A DNA stretch of 64,000 nt from Smittia aterrima (lineage: Eukaryota > Arthropoda > Insecta > Diptera > Chironomidae): contig CP093829.1 of assembly GCA_033063855.1 (NCBI GenBank), forward strand, positions 21,359,537 to 21,423,536, in the 5' to 3' direction. Below, in pieces: positions 44,781 to 57,274 of the stretch. The notes below the pieces were generated by a model. The model was not told the origin of the DNA, searched no databases, and worked only from the letters and a program-made list of their open reading frames with translations. Both the position numbers and the translations under genes were made by a program. Numbering within the stretch: the first letter of the stretch is position 1; the number at the start of each line of letters is the position of its first letter.

Positions 44781-45990
44781 ATGATGAATAAAACTCTCGC
44801 TTCCATTGCTTTCGTGGCAATCTGGTTTATTGCAAGTTCTCATTCGTTGCCTCATGCCAAGAGCTTCGTGCAGCCAAACACCCCCGAGAACAGTAAGCAT
44901 GAACATCAAGCGACAGCGGCGTTTAGGGAATTAATTCGACAGCGAAAATTTTCCAGCACATCGCCTACGTCATCTCGGAGAGAATGATTTAGCTGAATTG
45001 TTTAGCGGACAATATCAGGGCGACATCATTATCACGCCAGAGCAACTCGCGCTTGTTAAGGGAGATCACAGCAAGACAGGTCTCGTGGATACGGATTTTC
45101 GTTGGAAAGACAACATCGTTCCATATTGGATTAACGAAAGCTACTTCGGTAAATATTTGTCTTAATTAAAACTCGCGAATGTTTATTCAACATCCCGGAT
45201 ATCCGCAGACGCGAGTCAGATCGAATACATTCATATCGGCGCGCAGAGGCTTGAAGAAGTCACTTGCATGAAATTTGTTGCCTACGATTCCAGCGTTCAT
45301 TCAGACTACATAGTCATCGAGGTATGAGAAATCGATCAATCAAAATTTCAATGAAACTCTGAAAATTCAATTTTGTAGGGCGAGGACTCGGGTTGTTGGA
45401 GTTATGTCGGCAGACAAGGTGGACGACAATATTTAAACTTGCAGGTCTATGAACGTGAGGTTGGATGCTTCCGTCTCTACACAATCGTTCACGAGTTCCT
45501 TCATGCTCTGGGATTTTTCCATATGCAATCAGCGACGGAACGAGACGACTACGTTCAAATTGTTTGGGATAAAATCATTCCTTCAACACGAAGCAACTTT
45601 GACATTTATGACAGTGACTACATCACAAATTACAATGTCGAATATGACTACGGATCGGTCATGGTGAGTTTTATTTGTTAACTGAACAATCGTCAAATGA
45701 CTAAATAATTCAATTCATAGCATTATCCAGCAACTGCGTTCACTATTGATGGCACCGACACAATCATCCCTCTCAGAGATTTAAACGGCGAGACAATGGG
45801 ACAGCGATTACGTCTCGCCCCAAGTGATATTTCGAGAGTTAACCGAATGTATTGTGGTGAGCCAACACACACAACGACCGAAGGTCCTCGACCAACTCCC
45901 CCGTTTACAGTTCCCGAGTTGGTCTACTCGATTAAAACTTTTGTAAAACGGTTGTTGGAGCAAATTTTCGGAAGCATCAGAATCAAATAA
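44781..45990 (+). CDS. Astacin-family zinc metalloprotease 2 (323 aa)
   Basis: Five in-frame exons: 44781-44892, 44957-45148, 45209-45321, 45379-45663 and 45721-45990. Signal peptide from MMNKTLASIAFVAIWF, propeptide with YQGDI, mature start near FRWKDNIVPYWI, zinc site HEFLHALGFFH followed by ERD, and a normal Met-turn YDYGSVMHYP. All catalytic features are therefore present. The Thr/Pro linker is much shorter than in copy 1 (HTTTEGPRPTPP). The hydrophobic end (LLEQIFGS) is conserved between the copies, suggesting a functional tail. An extra intron splits the catalytic exon ahead of GEDSGCW. Astacins of this type are secreted endopeptidases, here probably of the gut. The poly(A) signal AATAAA overlaps the stop codon (45986-45991). 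Confidence 0.9.
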
Positions 45991-46439
45991 AAGTTTACAA
46001 CGACACGAGAAGAGAAAAGCTTTCATGGAAGGTGAAATTATATGAATTTAATTAATTTTGTCTGAAATCACAAAGAAACTTTTTTGGTTTCTGCAACTTC
46101 ATTTCGAGTGTTTGGTTATTAAAGTCTGAAGGAAAATTGAATCGAGATGACTTTGCGTTGTTACGGAATTATTCTCATGTTTAGTTTATCGAAGTTGTTT
46201 GCACGTGCGAGAAGTGAGAATTGCTTTGTGATAAACATCTCTAGGAAAGAGCAATTGCTCGTCACTGGATCAACGAGAGCTAGAGATTACTGTAATCGAT
46301 CTTTATGCTGTCTAATGAAACCTTGAAACGATATTTTTAGACTGAGATGAGAATAACAAATTAAAATTGTTGATAATGTTTACGTGACTCCTGATGCTTA
46401 AGCTAAAGGTTGAATCTAATCCTTCGGTCGAGTGGGTCA

Positions 46440-46620
46440 CGAGCAAATTATCAACATCCAATCTCCAGAGATATTCTCCAACGCATTTGAAATTCCTCAC
46501 ATTCAATCAGCAATGAATCGACACGAGTATGTGAAGATAAACTTTGAAAATGTCGCAAGTACGTATCGAGATTCAAGCATCGACGTCGAGTGCGATTACA
46601 AACTTCTCGAATGCTTTTTT
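46440..46620 (+). pseudogene. Relic of a third astacin
   Basis: The frame around 46470-46570 reads FEIPHIQSAMNRHEYVKINFENV, aligning with GFFHMQSATERDDYVQIVWDKI of astacin 2. The first two zinc histidines and the Glu are lost, and no flanking exons are recognised. It is a decayed copy, consistent with a formerly larger tandem array. Confidence 0.5.
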
Positions 46621-46759
46621 AAAGTTAAAGGCGAAGCAGAAATAATTCTATTAAATGACCTTAGGTCAGCAAAAGAGAGAAAAAAGTGGAAATCAAGTGG
46701 AAATCAATTAAAGTTCAGAGGAAAGCTTTTTCACAATCACAAGAATTCAATTTAATCGA

Positions 46760-48700
46760 AGTGAAAGAAAATTGTTTGATTATAGTCTCCGATAGCTTCA
46801 TTCAATCTTTTATCGAAAGCTTTTCGGTTACAGGTGAATCGCGTGCAGCGTCGAATATTCACGAGAGGTGAAGAATCGTATATGCAACAGGTTGCTCAAT
46901 GAAAGCATTAATAAACCCAAAGGCGATTTAAGTTAAATTCATTGGATAGAAGATGAAGAGCGACGATAGAAAACGAAGAATGAAGTGAAATAAAATCGAT
47001 AAAACTGCGGGGAGACGCTTTCATGCACATTTTCCTTCGAACAGCGATAACGATGAGCAAACAACGACAGTGTCAACGCCTCTCCCTTCACACTATTCCC
47101 TCAAGTTTTCCATTAAATTAATTACGTAATCTCACATGCTCTGACTGCAAATTAAATTCCAAGCTTTACTGAATTGAAATTCAATTTTTGACAGAGGCTT
47201 TATCAGCGATGCGGAATGAGTTTGCTCTAGGGATTAATCTCATCTACAGCTAGCAATACAACAAAGCGCAACGTCTCTTCATTCCGCACACTCATTCTGA
47301 GAATTTTTCTCGCGGTTTCCTGAATCACAAAGCGAACCCTCAACAATCTTATCATCGTCATGCATTCGGCAAAGCTTTCAAATAGAAATCGTTGACAGAA
47401 ATGGAATCTGAATAAAGGTAATTCTCCGTGATTCAATTTACCATATGCTTTGTAGCTTTACATCTTTAACGGCGCGTGGGTGGAATGGAAATTTAGCTTC
47501 AGGAATTGTTCTCATTTATTTTGTATTTTTCCTCCACGCGACAGATTGAAAATCTTGTCATCTCCCCTTGCTCAATGTTTATTTATGTGCTCACACCGCA
47601 TTAAACACTTTAGACCCTCGACCTTGGGCTCTCTTTAAAGCTTCGTTTCAAGTAAATTTTATGACCAAAACCATAACTTCATTCGTCCTCCCCGTTGGCG
47701 AAGGACTTTCTTCTCATAGATGGAAAGTTGGCTATTTACCTTAGATCGCCTACGTTGAACGTTTAAATGTCAAGCGTGAAGATTCGTCTTCGGAAATACA
47801 TTCCAGCGAGTCGATTGCTTCAAATTGCATGGTTTCAATCCTAAAGTCTCATCTTTCGCCCACGAATTCTTCGCATGAATCTGTCAAAACACTTTCTTCT
47901 AGGAAATCACTTAACTTTATTTAACTTCTTAGTAAAAAATTTGTGTAAAATTCTCTGACTTTGAAAAAATGAAAATTTCCTTTAAAATTTTCATTTCAAT
48001 CTTTAATAAATTTCTCACGATCAAAGATTTATACGTCTTGTCTATTTAACTGCGTGAACTGAAATGGAAGGAAAAATGTTTCTTCGAGACTATTCGGACG
48101 AGACTTTCGAACATCGAACAGCGGAAAATGATAGTCAGGACATTAAGGAAAGCTCTCGAGGAGCTTTTGAAAGCTCAATTTGAAATTTCAAATTTGTTTC
48201 AGCGATTTTTCGTAAGGAGCTTGAAGAGCTTTAAGAAAAATTTGAAAACTTTTTATTTTTTGTGAAAGTTTCGTTTGTGAATTTCAATTTTTCATGAAAA
48301 CTTCTGACCAAAACATGTTTCTGATCAAACATCAAAAACCACTCTCAACAGTTTGAGAATCTTTGATGCTGCGTTTACATTGAGTCATTGATCTGAACAT
48401 TTTCTTCTTTGATCTCGCGAAGCTCATCGCAGAGCTTGACACACGATCGGAGTGAAGCGATAAAAATAGTCAAAAAGAAGAAGAGAAGAAAAAAATCTGA
48501 AGTAGACGCGAAGTTTTAGGAAAATAAAAACTAACGTGATCCACGAAATAATCTTCAGTTCGCGATCTTCACTCGAGTTGTACGGTTGGAAAGAAAAATC
48601 TCTAAGGATTACTGTGGATTATTGTGCCAAATTTGGAATAAATTTGAAGTGCCATCAAAGTCGATAGAAAAACAAAAAAAAATAGAAAATTCAAAAGACC
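46760..48700. other. Intergenic, no gene recognised
   Basis: Unique sequence between the astacin relic and the sushi gene. The 5' UTR of the sushi gene probably occupies part of 48550-48770. No other structure noticed. Confidence 0.4.
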
Positions 48701-48770
48701 AAAAGAAAATCGTTCCGAGTGTGATTGCGTGTGAAAACTTGTTCAAGTGCTAAATGTTGCGAAGTTTAAA

Positions 48771-51700
48771 ATGAAGTTTTTCAAAGTTTTCTCCATTCTT
48801 TTAATTCTTTCCATATCAAGTATGTGCCAGAAAATCATTTCCATCACGAGAAAAAAAATGACAAGTTTATTGCATTATGAAGAGGAGAAAATATGATTAA
48901 GCATGATAGTTAAACGTCATTTAAAGTTTCTGCTTTCACGAGCATAAAATGTCATCAAATAATTGAGAATGTGCATCATAAAACTTTCCACATTTAAGTG
49001 GAAATTCAAGCCTGAACTTCTCGCATAAATTATGGCTCGAGAGACAAATCTGAATATTTATTTCTGTGCTTTACCTTTCGGAAAATGAGCTCGCGTTGAT
49101 ATCGCGCCCACGCATCGAATAAAATGCACGAACATAATTTAATGTAAACATAGACTTCGTTGGCGAAGCTGCAGACATCTACATTACATTAGACGATATC
49201 TCATATTGGACAATCTCGCGGCGGCAATAAATTTTATGATCTTTAATCGTTTCTCTCTCACTTCTATTCGTCGTCGTCTTAATTCGACGATGCGTTTGTG
49301 AATGAAGCCAAAACCTGGCCACAGAAACCGCATCTCGTGTCAAGTTTATTTATTTACACGATCATCGTCGTCATTAAGTGGAAGTGATTCGAGTTTTGAA
49401 GAAATTAGTTTTCGAGCTAACGATTATCGCCGCAGTTACTTAACCACCCGTGTTTGTTAAACACGAGCAGTCAAGTCTCATTTTCGAATCAATGAATATC
49501 GATTTTGAAAGATGAACAAACAAAAGTGTGAAAGTCAAAGCAATCAAAGAGATTCTCAGCTTTGCAATTAAGTTTTCTATGTCGACAACCTGTGCTTAGC
49601 CGAGCGACATTTTCGGAATTCTCTCGATGTCGTTTTGGGCATTAGATGCGTGAATTATTTGACAACGAAGCCTCGTGGATTGTGGGAGTTTGAATGGCTC
49701 TCGATTATTTAAAGTTGCGCTATGATTCAGAGAAGAGCGAGGAAACGAAGTTTCCGTCACTCGAGTTCAGACAGAAATTGAAAAATCTTTAATCCATTTT
49801 CGATGATAAATCTCTTGATTTAATTTATCGTCAAGTCGAAGAACTAAAGAAGAAGAAATTGTGTTCGACATTTCGTGTCGAATCCGCATTGCCGGGTTTT
49901 ATGAGAGCATCGACACAATCTGGATTTTTAATCACTGAGATGTGCGCGGAATTATTAACAACGACATGAGATGAGATGAGCGAGGAGATGAGTGAAGTGA
50001 GACAATTATTTTTAGCGAATCGCTCGCTCAGCTCAAAAACTTTTCATGCGAATCAATCGCATTGGCGGAAAATCCTGACTAACAACTTTTCAGTCTCTTC
50101 ATCTATCGGATCTGAAAATGTATCAAGTTTTAACAGCAAACAAATTTATGTGACAATTCCGAGGCGTTCGTGCGATCGAAAAAGGTTTTATTGCTTCTAC
50201 TCCGGCTCATCTTTTAATAATTGCAATAAATCTGTCATAAATTCGTGAATAATAATCGGCAAGTCTCCGTTTAGGAGCTCAGAGCGTTCGATATCTCATT
50301 GAAATATGAAACCAATTCTCCTACTTTCCTAAATTCAGATTCATTGGCAAAGCATGAAGATTGTGAAAAGCCGCCCGAAGTTGAGAACTCGTCGATTGTT
50401 GTGTCGTATGATGAGAACGAAGAGTTTGTGACTGCCGCTTATCGATGTCACGAGGGCTTCCGACTGAAAGGGAAGAGTGAAATTACTTGTGATCTGGACA
50501 CTGACGAATGGCAAGAGTCACCGCCAACTTGTGAACAAGGTGAGTGTTCGACCATTAAATCAAATTTGCTTTCATCGTTCTGACGCGAAAATCTGTTGTT
50601 TGCATTAAAAATTCATTTGCTAAACAGAAATTTGATTTATTTTGTGATCTGGAGCGAATGGTGGAAAGTTTGTAATAAAATAACGATTTGGCCTCACACA
50701 TCGGCCGCGTCGAGAGCTGAGAGAAATAAATTATTCGCGTATTTGGATTTTTTGCATGTTTTTCACTCTCGAAAGCCCAAATTATAACAAAAGAACTCTC
50801 GGCGACTAAAAACCTATTTTATGCGTTTCGAGTGAAACGCTGTCGGCTGAGGTGGCAATGGTGGGTGGAAGAGTTTGGAAACTAGAGGAGAATTTAAGCA
50901 AATTTTAGGCAAAGCGTGGAGACTTTTTGATTTGAGATGAATTTATTAGTCGACGCTCGGAAGTCTCTCGATATTAAATTTCGTTGGAAATATTTCGATG
51001 ATCAACTTACAATCTGCTTAAGTTTCTTTTTTGTCACCGCACGAAATTGTGTCTAATGAACTTTGTCGTAAATCGCATTCGTCGCGTGAATGAATTGGAA
51101 GAGATAACGACGTACTTTGCTTTCGATGCTTGAATGCGCATTCATGTTCATCATCCATTTATGGAGAATCGTTTGTAAGCCACGTGAACTTGTCGATTGA
51201 ATCTCTCATTCTTCCGACAGACTTGAGTTAGCCGTGTAATCGAAGAAGAGAAACAAATAAATTAGAGCTCAAAGTGGCAATCGATTGAAGTTAATTGGGA
51301 ATTCTTTAAGCGCGAACAAAGAGCTGAGTTGACTTTGCTTGATCAACGGCGCCGCATGAAAATCTTCATTGATTCGAACTGTGTGAGTCACAAATTGCCG
51401 GTTCGACTATTGAGCATTGAAAAAAACTTCTAATTCACCATTTTCGTAGTTGGCTCGACGTGCGACGTCAAAAATCAAATGCTCAATGGTCATAAATTAG
51501 TTTTAAACTATTTAATTCTCCAAAGACAAGCGCGACGCTCTTCGATGTTGGACATCGTTCTTGGGATGTTTTCAGGGAAAGGCCAAAACAGATAAAAGTC
51601 ATTTTATTGACTGAACGATGTCGTAGGCTTTCAGAGTGAGAAACAACGGCACATTTGGGTCAGAAGTGCGTGAGGTTCTGTTGAGTTCTGATGAAACTCG

Positions 51701-53125
51701 AAACTCTACTTGACTTCCGATGCCAACATTTAAATTGCCAAAGACATCCAAGTCGTTAATCGTATGATAATTTGGTTTTAATTTTTATGGAAGCGAAAAT
51801 TGAGATCGTTTTTGGCGCGTTCGGTCCGAGAATAAATTATTGAACGGTCGTCCGACCACTTTTGTTTACAACTCGAGTCGTGAAATGTTTCAACTCAAAT
51901 TGAGTGAGAAAATATTTACGGAAATTTGAATTTCTCCCACACTTTGTCAAGCTTAAAGCAAACACAGAGAAGGAGAAGAGACTTCTTCGAATGAACGGCA
52001 GCTCTTGATCAATTCTCCGTAAACTTTTTGAGTTAATTAACCGACAAGCTCTGGGAGCAAGCTGGGAACGTCTCTTCCACCAAATTAATTTGATTTATGA
52101 GCCAAAGTGCCAAGCAAACAATTAAGATCAACAAGAAACAATCAACAAAACACAAATTCAAGTTAATCAAACGAAGCAAAAGTCCGAAAGCAAAGTTAAT
52201 CCTCTCTAAATAAAGCTTTTGTTTCATCAAAAGCGATTTCGGACTCGACGACAACTTGCGAATGTGTCTCTGGCTCAATGAGCAAAATGTGTTGAGAGAG
52301 TAATTTGGTTGGACGCGTTCGGATTGACCATAAATTCTAAGCCGCAAATCGCGTAGGCGTCGAAGAAGAATCGTGACACAAATTATTTCATTGCGAAAAC
52401 ATAAACCGAGCGAGAGAGTTTATTAAAGCTCGAGCTACTTGATTTATTTATGGCTTCTTGACTTCTTTCTGTCAATTTATGCGGAAAATTATGTTTCATC
52501 GTCTGTTCATTCTTTGTTTCTTTCAGAAGGCGAAGAAGGCGACGATAAATCAAGTGTGGACAATAAAAAGCGGCGGAAGAACAAAGTGCACGAGATTAAA
52601 GAAGAAACTCAAATATCTCTCGACTTTGCCCAGCACTTGGATCTGTCGTGTATGAGCAAAGGTCTCGTGAAAGCCCCGAACGTCGAGAACGGATTCATTG
52701 CGAAATATAACAGGTAAAAGAACAAAGAACTAGAGAAGCTCTGCTGATGATTTCTTTGGCGAGAAAGTCTTGAGCACAAAAGGAAAGTTTTGAAAGCAAA
52801 GTCGTAAAGAGATTATCCGAACGCAATTATGTTTAATCGCTTTCAGTTCCTTGAGTTGAAGTTCCTTGAGTTTATCTCAATTTCCCTTTGTCGCTTCTTA
52901 TTCTTGTGTGGCTTCACACATTAAACTTTTCTTTTCAATTTCTTATCAAAAGGCGTCGAAAGGGCGAGAAATTATTTCTGGTTGCGTTCTACGAATGCGA
53001 CGAAGACTTTGAGCTTGAGAATCTTGATCAAGATCGACTCTACTGCAGTCGTGAGAAGTGGGTGGGTGACACTCCCAAATGTCTCCCAGTGAACGACGAT
53101 GGCGAGAACGGAGAAGACGAGGAAG
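48771..53125 (+). CDS. Secreted sushi (CCP) domain protein, 5' part
   Basis: Four exons in frame: 48771-48819 (signal peptide MKFFKVFSILLILSIS), 50339-50539, 52527-52713 and 52953-53125. Exon 2 holds one complete sushi domain: DCEKPPEVENS, AAYRCHEGFRLKG, ITCD and W..SPPTC. Exons 3-4 start with a highly basic and acidic spacer (DNKKRRKNKVHEIKEE). A second sushi domain follows: SCMSKGLVKAPNVENG, FYECDEDFEL, LYCS and KWVGDTPKC. It ends in an acidic tail (DDGENGEDEE). Sushi domains mediate extracellular protein contacts (adhesion, complement-like, synaptic scaffolds). The last exon ends at a strong donor (G|GTAAGT at 53126). If unspliced it would stop at 53154, but continuation beyond the odorant receptors is more likely. 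Introns here are far longer (1.5-2 kb) than elsewhere in the window. Confidence 0.72.
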
Positions 53126-53869
53126 GTAAGTTTTCTAAGAAAATTCTTAATTGAAACATGATTGAAGCGCTTAATTGAGTGGATCGTCTTGACTTTGATT
53201 GCTTGTTGATGTCGTGAAGAAAAAGAGAGTGAGACATAATCCGGAAGAAAGCTGCGATAGTTTCATGGTCGAACATCTTTTTCTTAAAATAGTTTTTGAA
53301 CAGATGCAACGAAGCGAGCAACGAAGACGCTCAAGTTATTAATCTGATTACAAGAACGAGGAATGTGTAAGCGATTCCCAAGGCAGATTAACAACGATTC
53401 AATCAAACGCGCATTCGTGTTTCGTATCGAGTTTCTTGTTAGTTCAATCAACGTGTTGAGGAGTGTGAAATTGAAAACTCTTTAAAGACAGCTCGACGTC
53501 GCTTTGACTGTCTTAAATCTCTGATAAATTACGAGAATGTCACAGATGAAAACTAAAATCAAAGATTGGAGAAAAAAGTTTAATTTTGTTTTCCCTTTTC
53601 GAATCGAAAAAGTTTACGAATCAACAGAAGCAAAAAGTGAATTCAGTTGGGAATGGAAATTGAGTCGAGCTTAGTGAATCTTTTTGATTTATTGCATTCG
53701 ATTTCAATTTGAGAAGAAGAAACTGTCAAACGACGAAGTTATCGATGAAATCATTCAATTACGAAGCCGATGATGTGCAGCATTTTCATTTGATCGATCA
53801 ATCGCAAAGAATCAACTGAAGTTTTATTCATTTCCCGTCTCTTGAGTTTATAAAATCTTCTTCAAAAAT

Positions 53870-54140
53870 GTTTTGTTCTTTGCACTTGAAAGGTCCGGAA
53901 TAAAGTTTGAAGTTCATTTCGCTTGACAGGATCTCGGCAACCTTCTCGTAATTTGATGTTGCTGTTTAGTTACTGATAAGCAAAACCACTTTACTAGGAC
54001 CGTCTTTTGACTTCTTTACATTTTTTCAAGCGTTAACCTTTTGAGTGAGAGAGCTTGAGAGTCGTCACGAGACATCGAAAGTCACTCAACGAATTTATGG
54101 AGGCGAAACTTGAACTTTTCTCATCTCGCTACCAAACTCG
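53870..54140 (-). repeat. Odorant-receptor spacer repeat, unit 1
   Basis: The sequence from TTGTTCTTTGCACTTGAAAG to the region of TCTCATCTCGCTACC recurs at 59965-60245 and 62762-63030. It is the 3' flank of each receptor duplication unit. Confidence 0.7.
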
Positions 54141-54347
54141 ATTTCGTTTCATTTTTTACGTTGATTGAAATTACGGAAACTTTAGTCGATTACAAATTGA
54201 AGACCAAGAACTAACCAAGAACTTGCACAATAGTTTAGAACGAACAAGCATCTATAATGTCTCTAAAGAAAATGATTGTTTTAACAACAGAACAACGTTT
54301 AATACATCAATAATTTAAGGCTTCGTGTGTGATTGCTTGAAGTCCTT

Positions 54348-55745
54348 TTAGCGCACTGATGTAAAGAACATCACGAGAGAATAAGTGAACTGCACGATCT
54401 GTCAAACGAAATATTAATTAAAAAATAGTTGAATCATTTTTTTTTTCACAATCACGAACCGTTAAGAAAGTTTCCATGTTGACTTCATTGAAAATTCCGT
54501 TGAATCCTCGCAAATTCTGTGTCATCACCAATATCAGTTGGATGCTCTTCCTGTCGCTGACTCGCATCTCATACCACTTAACATCATAAATGGCAGCAGA
54601 GAGATTATCAATTCGATCGAGAACTCGTTGTCCAATCCAGCAAATCACAAAGAATTGACTCAATTGCACGGAGATCATAGCAAAGATAACAACAGTTCCT
54701 GGTGGTTCAGTTAGAGCTGAAATAATGTTCATGCATAGCGTAACAGACATGATTGTAAACTCGACGAAAAAGATGAGTTGCAAATGTTGCTGAACATCTC
54801 TCAACCAACGCAGAGCTGCATAACTTCCTTTCACAGCGGACTTGATTTTTTCCGAGCAATCGTCACCTTCGGTTAGATTTTTCAGAAGCAAAATCGTTTG
54901 ATCGATCTGCCAGCAAGAATTATTCATGAGAAGAAAAACCAATGGATATATCGATGCGGCTAAGATTGCTGCAGAAAATACCAAAACGGTCTGGAAAATG
55001 TAGTTGATGAGCCAAGCAACGAAGTGATTTTCCAGTTTCAAAATTGGGTAACTCATGCCCGGCAAATTATGCTCACTGAACTCGCGGAAAAAAACGCTTG
55101 TAATTAACACAAATGAAAAGAAGAATGGGCCAAAAGTGAAGATTGAACCAGCAATGAATTCGTTCTTGTAATGCTTGATCCTTATTTTTCGAGCTTCTTG
55201 ATTTTGTTGCGATTTCCTGTGAAAAAATGTAAAATATTTATTGTTTAAAATGGTAAAACAAAAAACTAAACCTTTCGTCAATGTAACGGTGAACAAGCTC
55301 AACGAAGTAGCGATGAAAGACAGCTACGTAGACCATTTCGATTTCTATCCTTGTTGCGCAAACTATTAACAAATAATTATCGATTTTAATTAAACTAAAG
55401 ATTGAAATTATTATAATCACTAACAAAATATCGCCAATAATTCAGTAATCACTTGGAAGTGGAGAACTCGCCATGCGATGATAGCATAGGTCAACGGCAG
55501 AAATATGTTGATGGCCAGAACGATTGCCAAAAAACAAAAACTTAAAAATATTAGGATTATCATTTTAATTAAATTTCTTTTAGTTAAAATTATTACGTTT
55601 TCGAACATTTTTTCTTTCCATCACAAACTTTCACCGGAGACAAATTCTCAACAGCGAACAGGAGTAATTTCGCGACCAAGTCCTCGTAAACTTCTTGGTT
55701 CTCAAAATATTTCACTGCTCGTTGGCACAACTTTAAAATTTTCAT
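54348..55745 (-). CDS. Insect odorant receptor (7tm_6), tandem copy 1 (387 aa)
   Basis: Five exons join in frame: 55597-55745, 55425-55540, 55272-55362, 54460-55216 and 54348-54398, with introns of 54-62 bp. The protein begins MKILKLCQRAVKYFENQ and has about seven hydrophobic segments with the inverted topology of insect ORs. The OR signature spans the last third: AIYDVKWYEM, then R.S(IQ)L.L and NMETFLT at the end of exon 4. The 17-codon last exon gives IVQFTYSLVMFFTSVR. Reading through the last intron would give a false tail (VRDCEKK..), which diverges among copies, whereas the spliced end is conserved. It would form a ligand-gated cation channel with Orco in olfactory neuron dendrites; the ligand is unknown. 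The N-terminal exon pairing rests on the phase-2 donor AC|GTAATA. Confidence 0.85.
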
Positions 55746-56280
55746 CTTTCCGGTTTGATTAGTCGACTGGTAATGAACAGAGCAATTGCAATAAAGGACT
55801 CAATCGCCTACTTCAAGCTCCGCCTTTACATATCAGCTGTTGAACTTGACTGCATTTTACTTTCCAATCGAACAAATGTTCTCATTATAAAATATTTGTC
55901 ACGACAGTCAGTCCCAGACAAAATAAAAGAAAGGTATGGATGGGAATCAATCCACTCGCTAAAGCTTTGCTTTTTAATTATTTAGATGAGGGACATCAGA
56001 CTTCTAATTGTTCGTAATTAATTATTTCTTAACTGCAATGAACGAGTCGAGTCAAAAATAAGCGATGAGAGAATGAAATTCATCGATTGGAGTTTAAAAA
56101 ATAATTTGTTATCGGACTCGTGCACTTGGCTTACATTTGCATTTGGTTTGGAGGTCAAAACAAAAGCGAGGAGACTTTGTCTAATTATTCAATTTAAATT
56201 AGAATGATTAAAAATTATATTTCAAAGGAATATAACATTTAGATGCATACAATGATCAGACTTTCTATATAATTAAAAAC
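55746..56280. other. 5' flank of odorant receptor copy 1
   Basis: A conserved upstream block (TCAATCGCCTACTTCAAGCT, GTTGAACTTGACTGCATTT) appears upstream of copies 1, 2 and 3 (near 55800, 59670 and 62210). It is likely promoter or 5' UTR, since no conserved frame extends through all copies. Confidence 0.5.
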
Positions 56281-56289
56281 GCACATTTT

Positions 56290-56950
56290 TAGGGTTTTGC
56301 ATCTGACGCGAACGCCATAAGCTAGCGAAATATTTTCTTTACCCGCCGATTGAGTATTTTAATTAAAAAAACATATTTTGAGAATTTTGGCTAGCTCGTC
56401 AGGATCGGGCCCACGGGCATAAAACCTGTAATCTCAATACAAAAAGTCAATTTTTGCTTGTGATTCGATTTTCTCGAGAATGGAAGCAGCTTGCTACTTT
56501 CGGTTTTTGCCATTTGTTTCTATTTATGGATGAAACGAAAACCTTTCCAGATGGAACTGATAGGTGTAATGATTCGGGCCCACGGGGCTAGAGTCTGGTG
56601 AGCTTCATACAAATTTTTCTAACTTTTTTGATTTGTTCAGATTTCTTAGCATTTCCGCTGACACTTCTTCACGACTCGTTAATCATGAGAAATTTTCTTA
56701 AAGCACGCTGAAATGCTTGGATCCCAGAGCTGACCAGATATGAGTCCACCTTCGACCAGCGCCAAGTGAAACTTCTTTCCCTTTGACATTTCGACTTTGT
56801 TCACATGCAATGGGCAGCTGGTCATTAGGAAGCAAACAATCCAAAAAATCCAAGCTCAACACATTGGTTTCACCTCTGGTGAGCTCAAAGTGGAACTTCG
56901 TTTCCTTTGGAGTTAGAGCATTGAGTTGTTAACAAAAAATGTTGAGCGTG
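56290..56950 (-). mobile_element. Dispersed 130-bp-repeat element, reverse orientation
   Basis: In reverse it carries the 130-bp repeat end (56880-56920, AAGTTCCACTTTGAGCTCACC on the minus strand), two GGGCCCAC cores (56407 and 56573) and an AGGGTTTTGCAT end at about 56293. It is inserted between receptor copies 1 and 2. Internal order is partly rearranged relative to the copy at 58340. Confidence 0.55.
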
Positions 56951-57274
56951 AATATAATGTTTACTATGCTCATTGCGTGCGAATAAGATTTGCAAATGGA
57001 ATTAACTCTCTTTTGAGAGTTCTTCTAAGGTTCGCGATGCACTTCTGTGCGCTAACAACACCAACGATTGCAAATTTCAGACTCAAATCTAACCAATAAC
57101 TTGTTCTGACGAAACAAAATGTTTATTTCATCTGCCGACAAAAGTTTTATTGCACAATAGTTAAGAACGAACAAACATCTACAATGTGTCTAAAGAAAAT
57201 GATTGTTTTAACAACAGCACAACGTTTATAACATCAATAATTTAAGGCTTCGTGTGTGATTGCTTGAAGTCCTT

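Noticed and set aside
49976..50248. 90-aa ORF in the sushi gene's first intron
   Set aside because: Ser/Asn-rich with no domain. The GAGATGA repeat makes an accidental Met-rich start; the real exon begins at the acceptor before 50339.
55420..55608. ORF starting MFENVIILTKRN as the true N-terminus of OR copy 1
   Set aside because: In copies 2 and 3 the same frame meets stops soon after the start. The phase-2 splice from AC|GTAATA to TTAAG|T keeps frame in all three copies.
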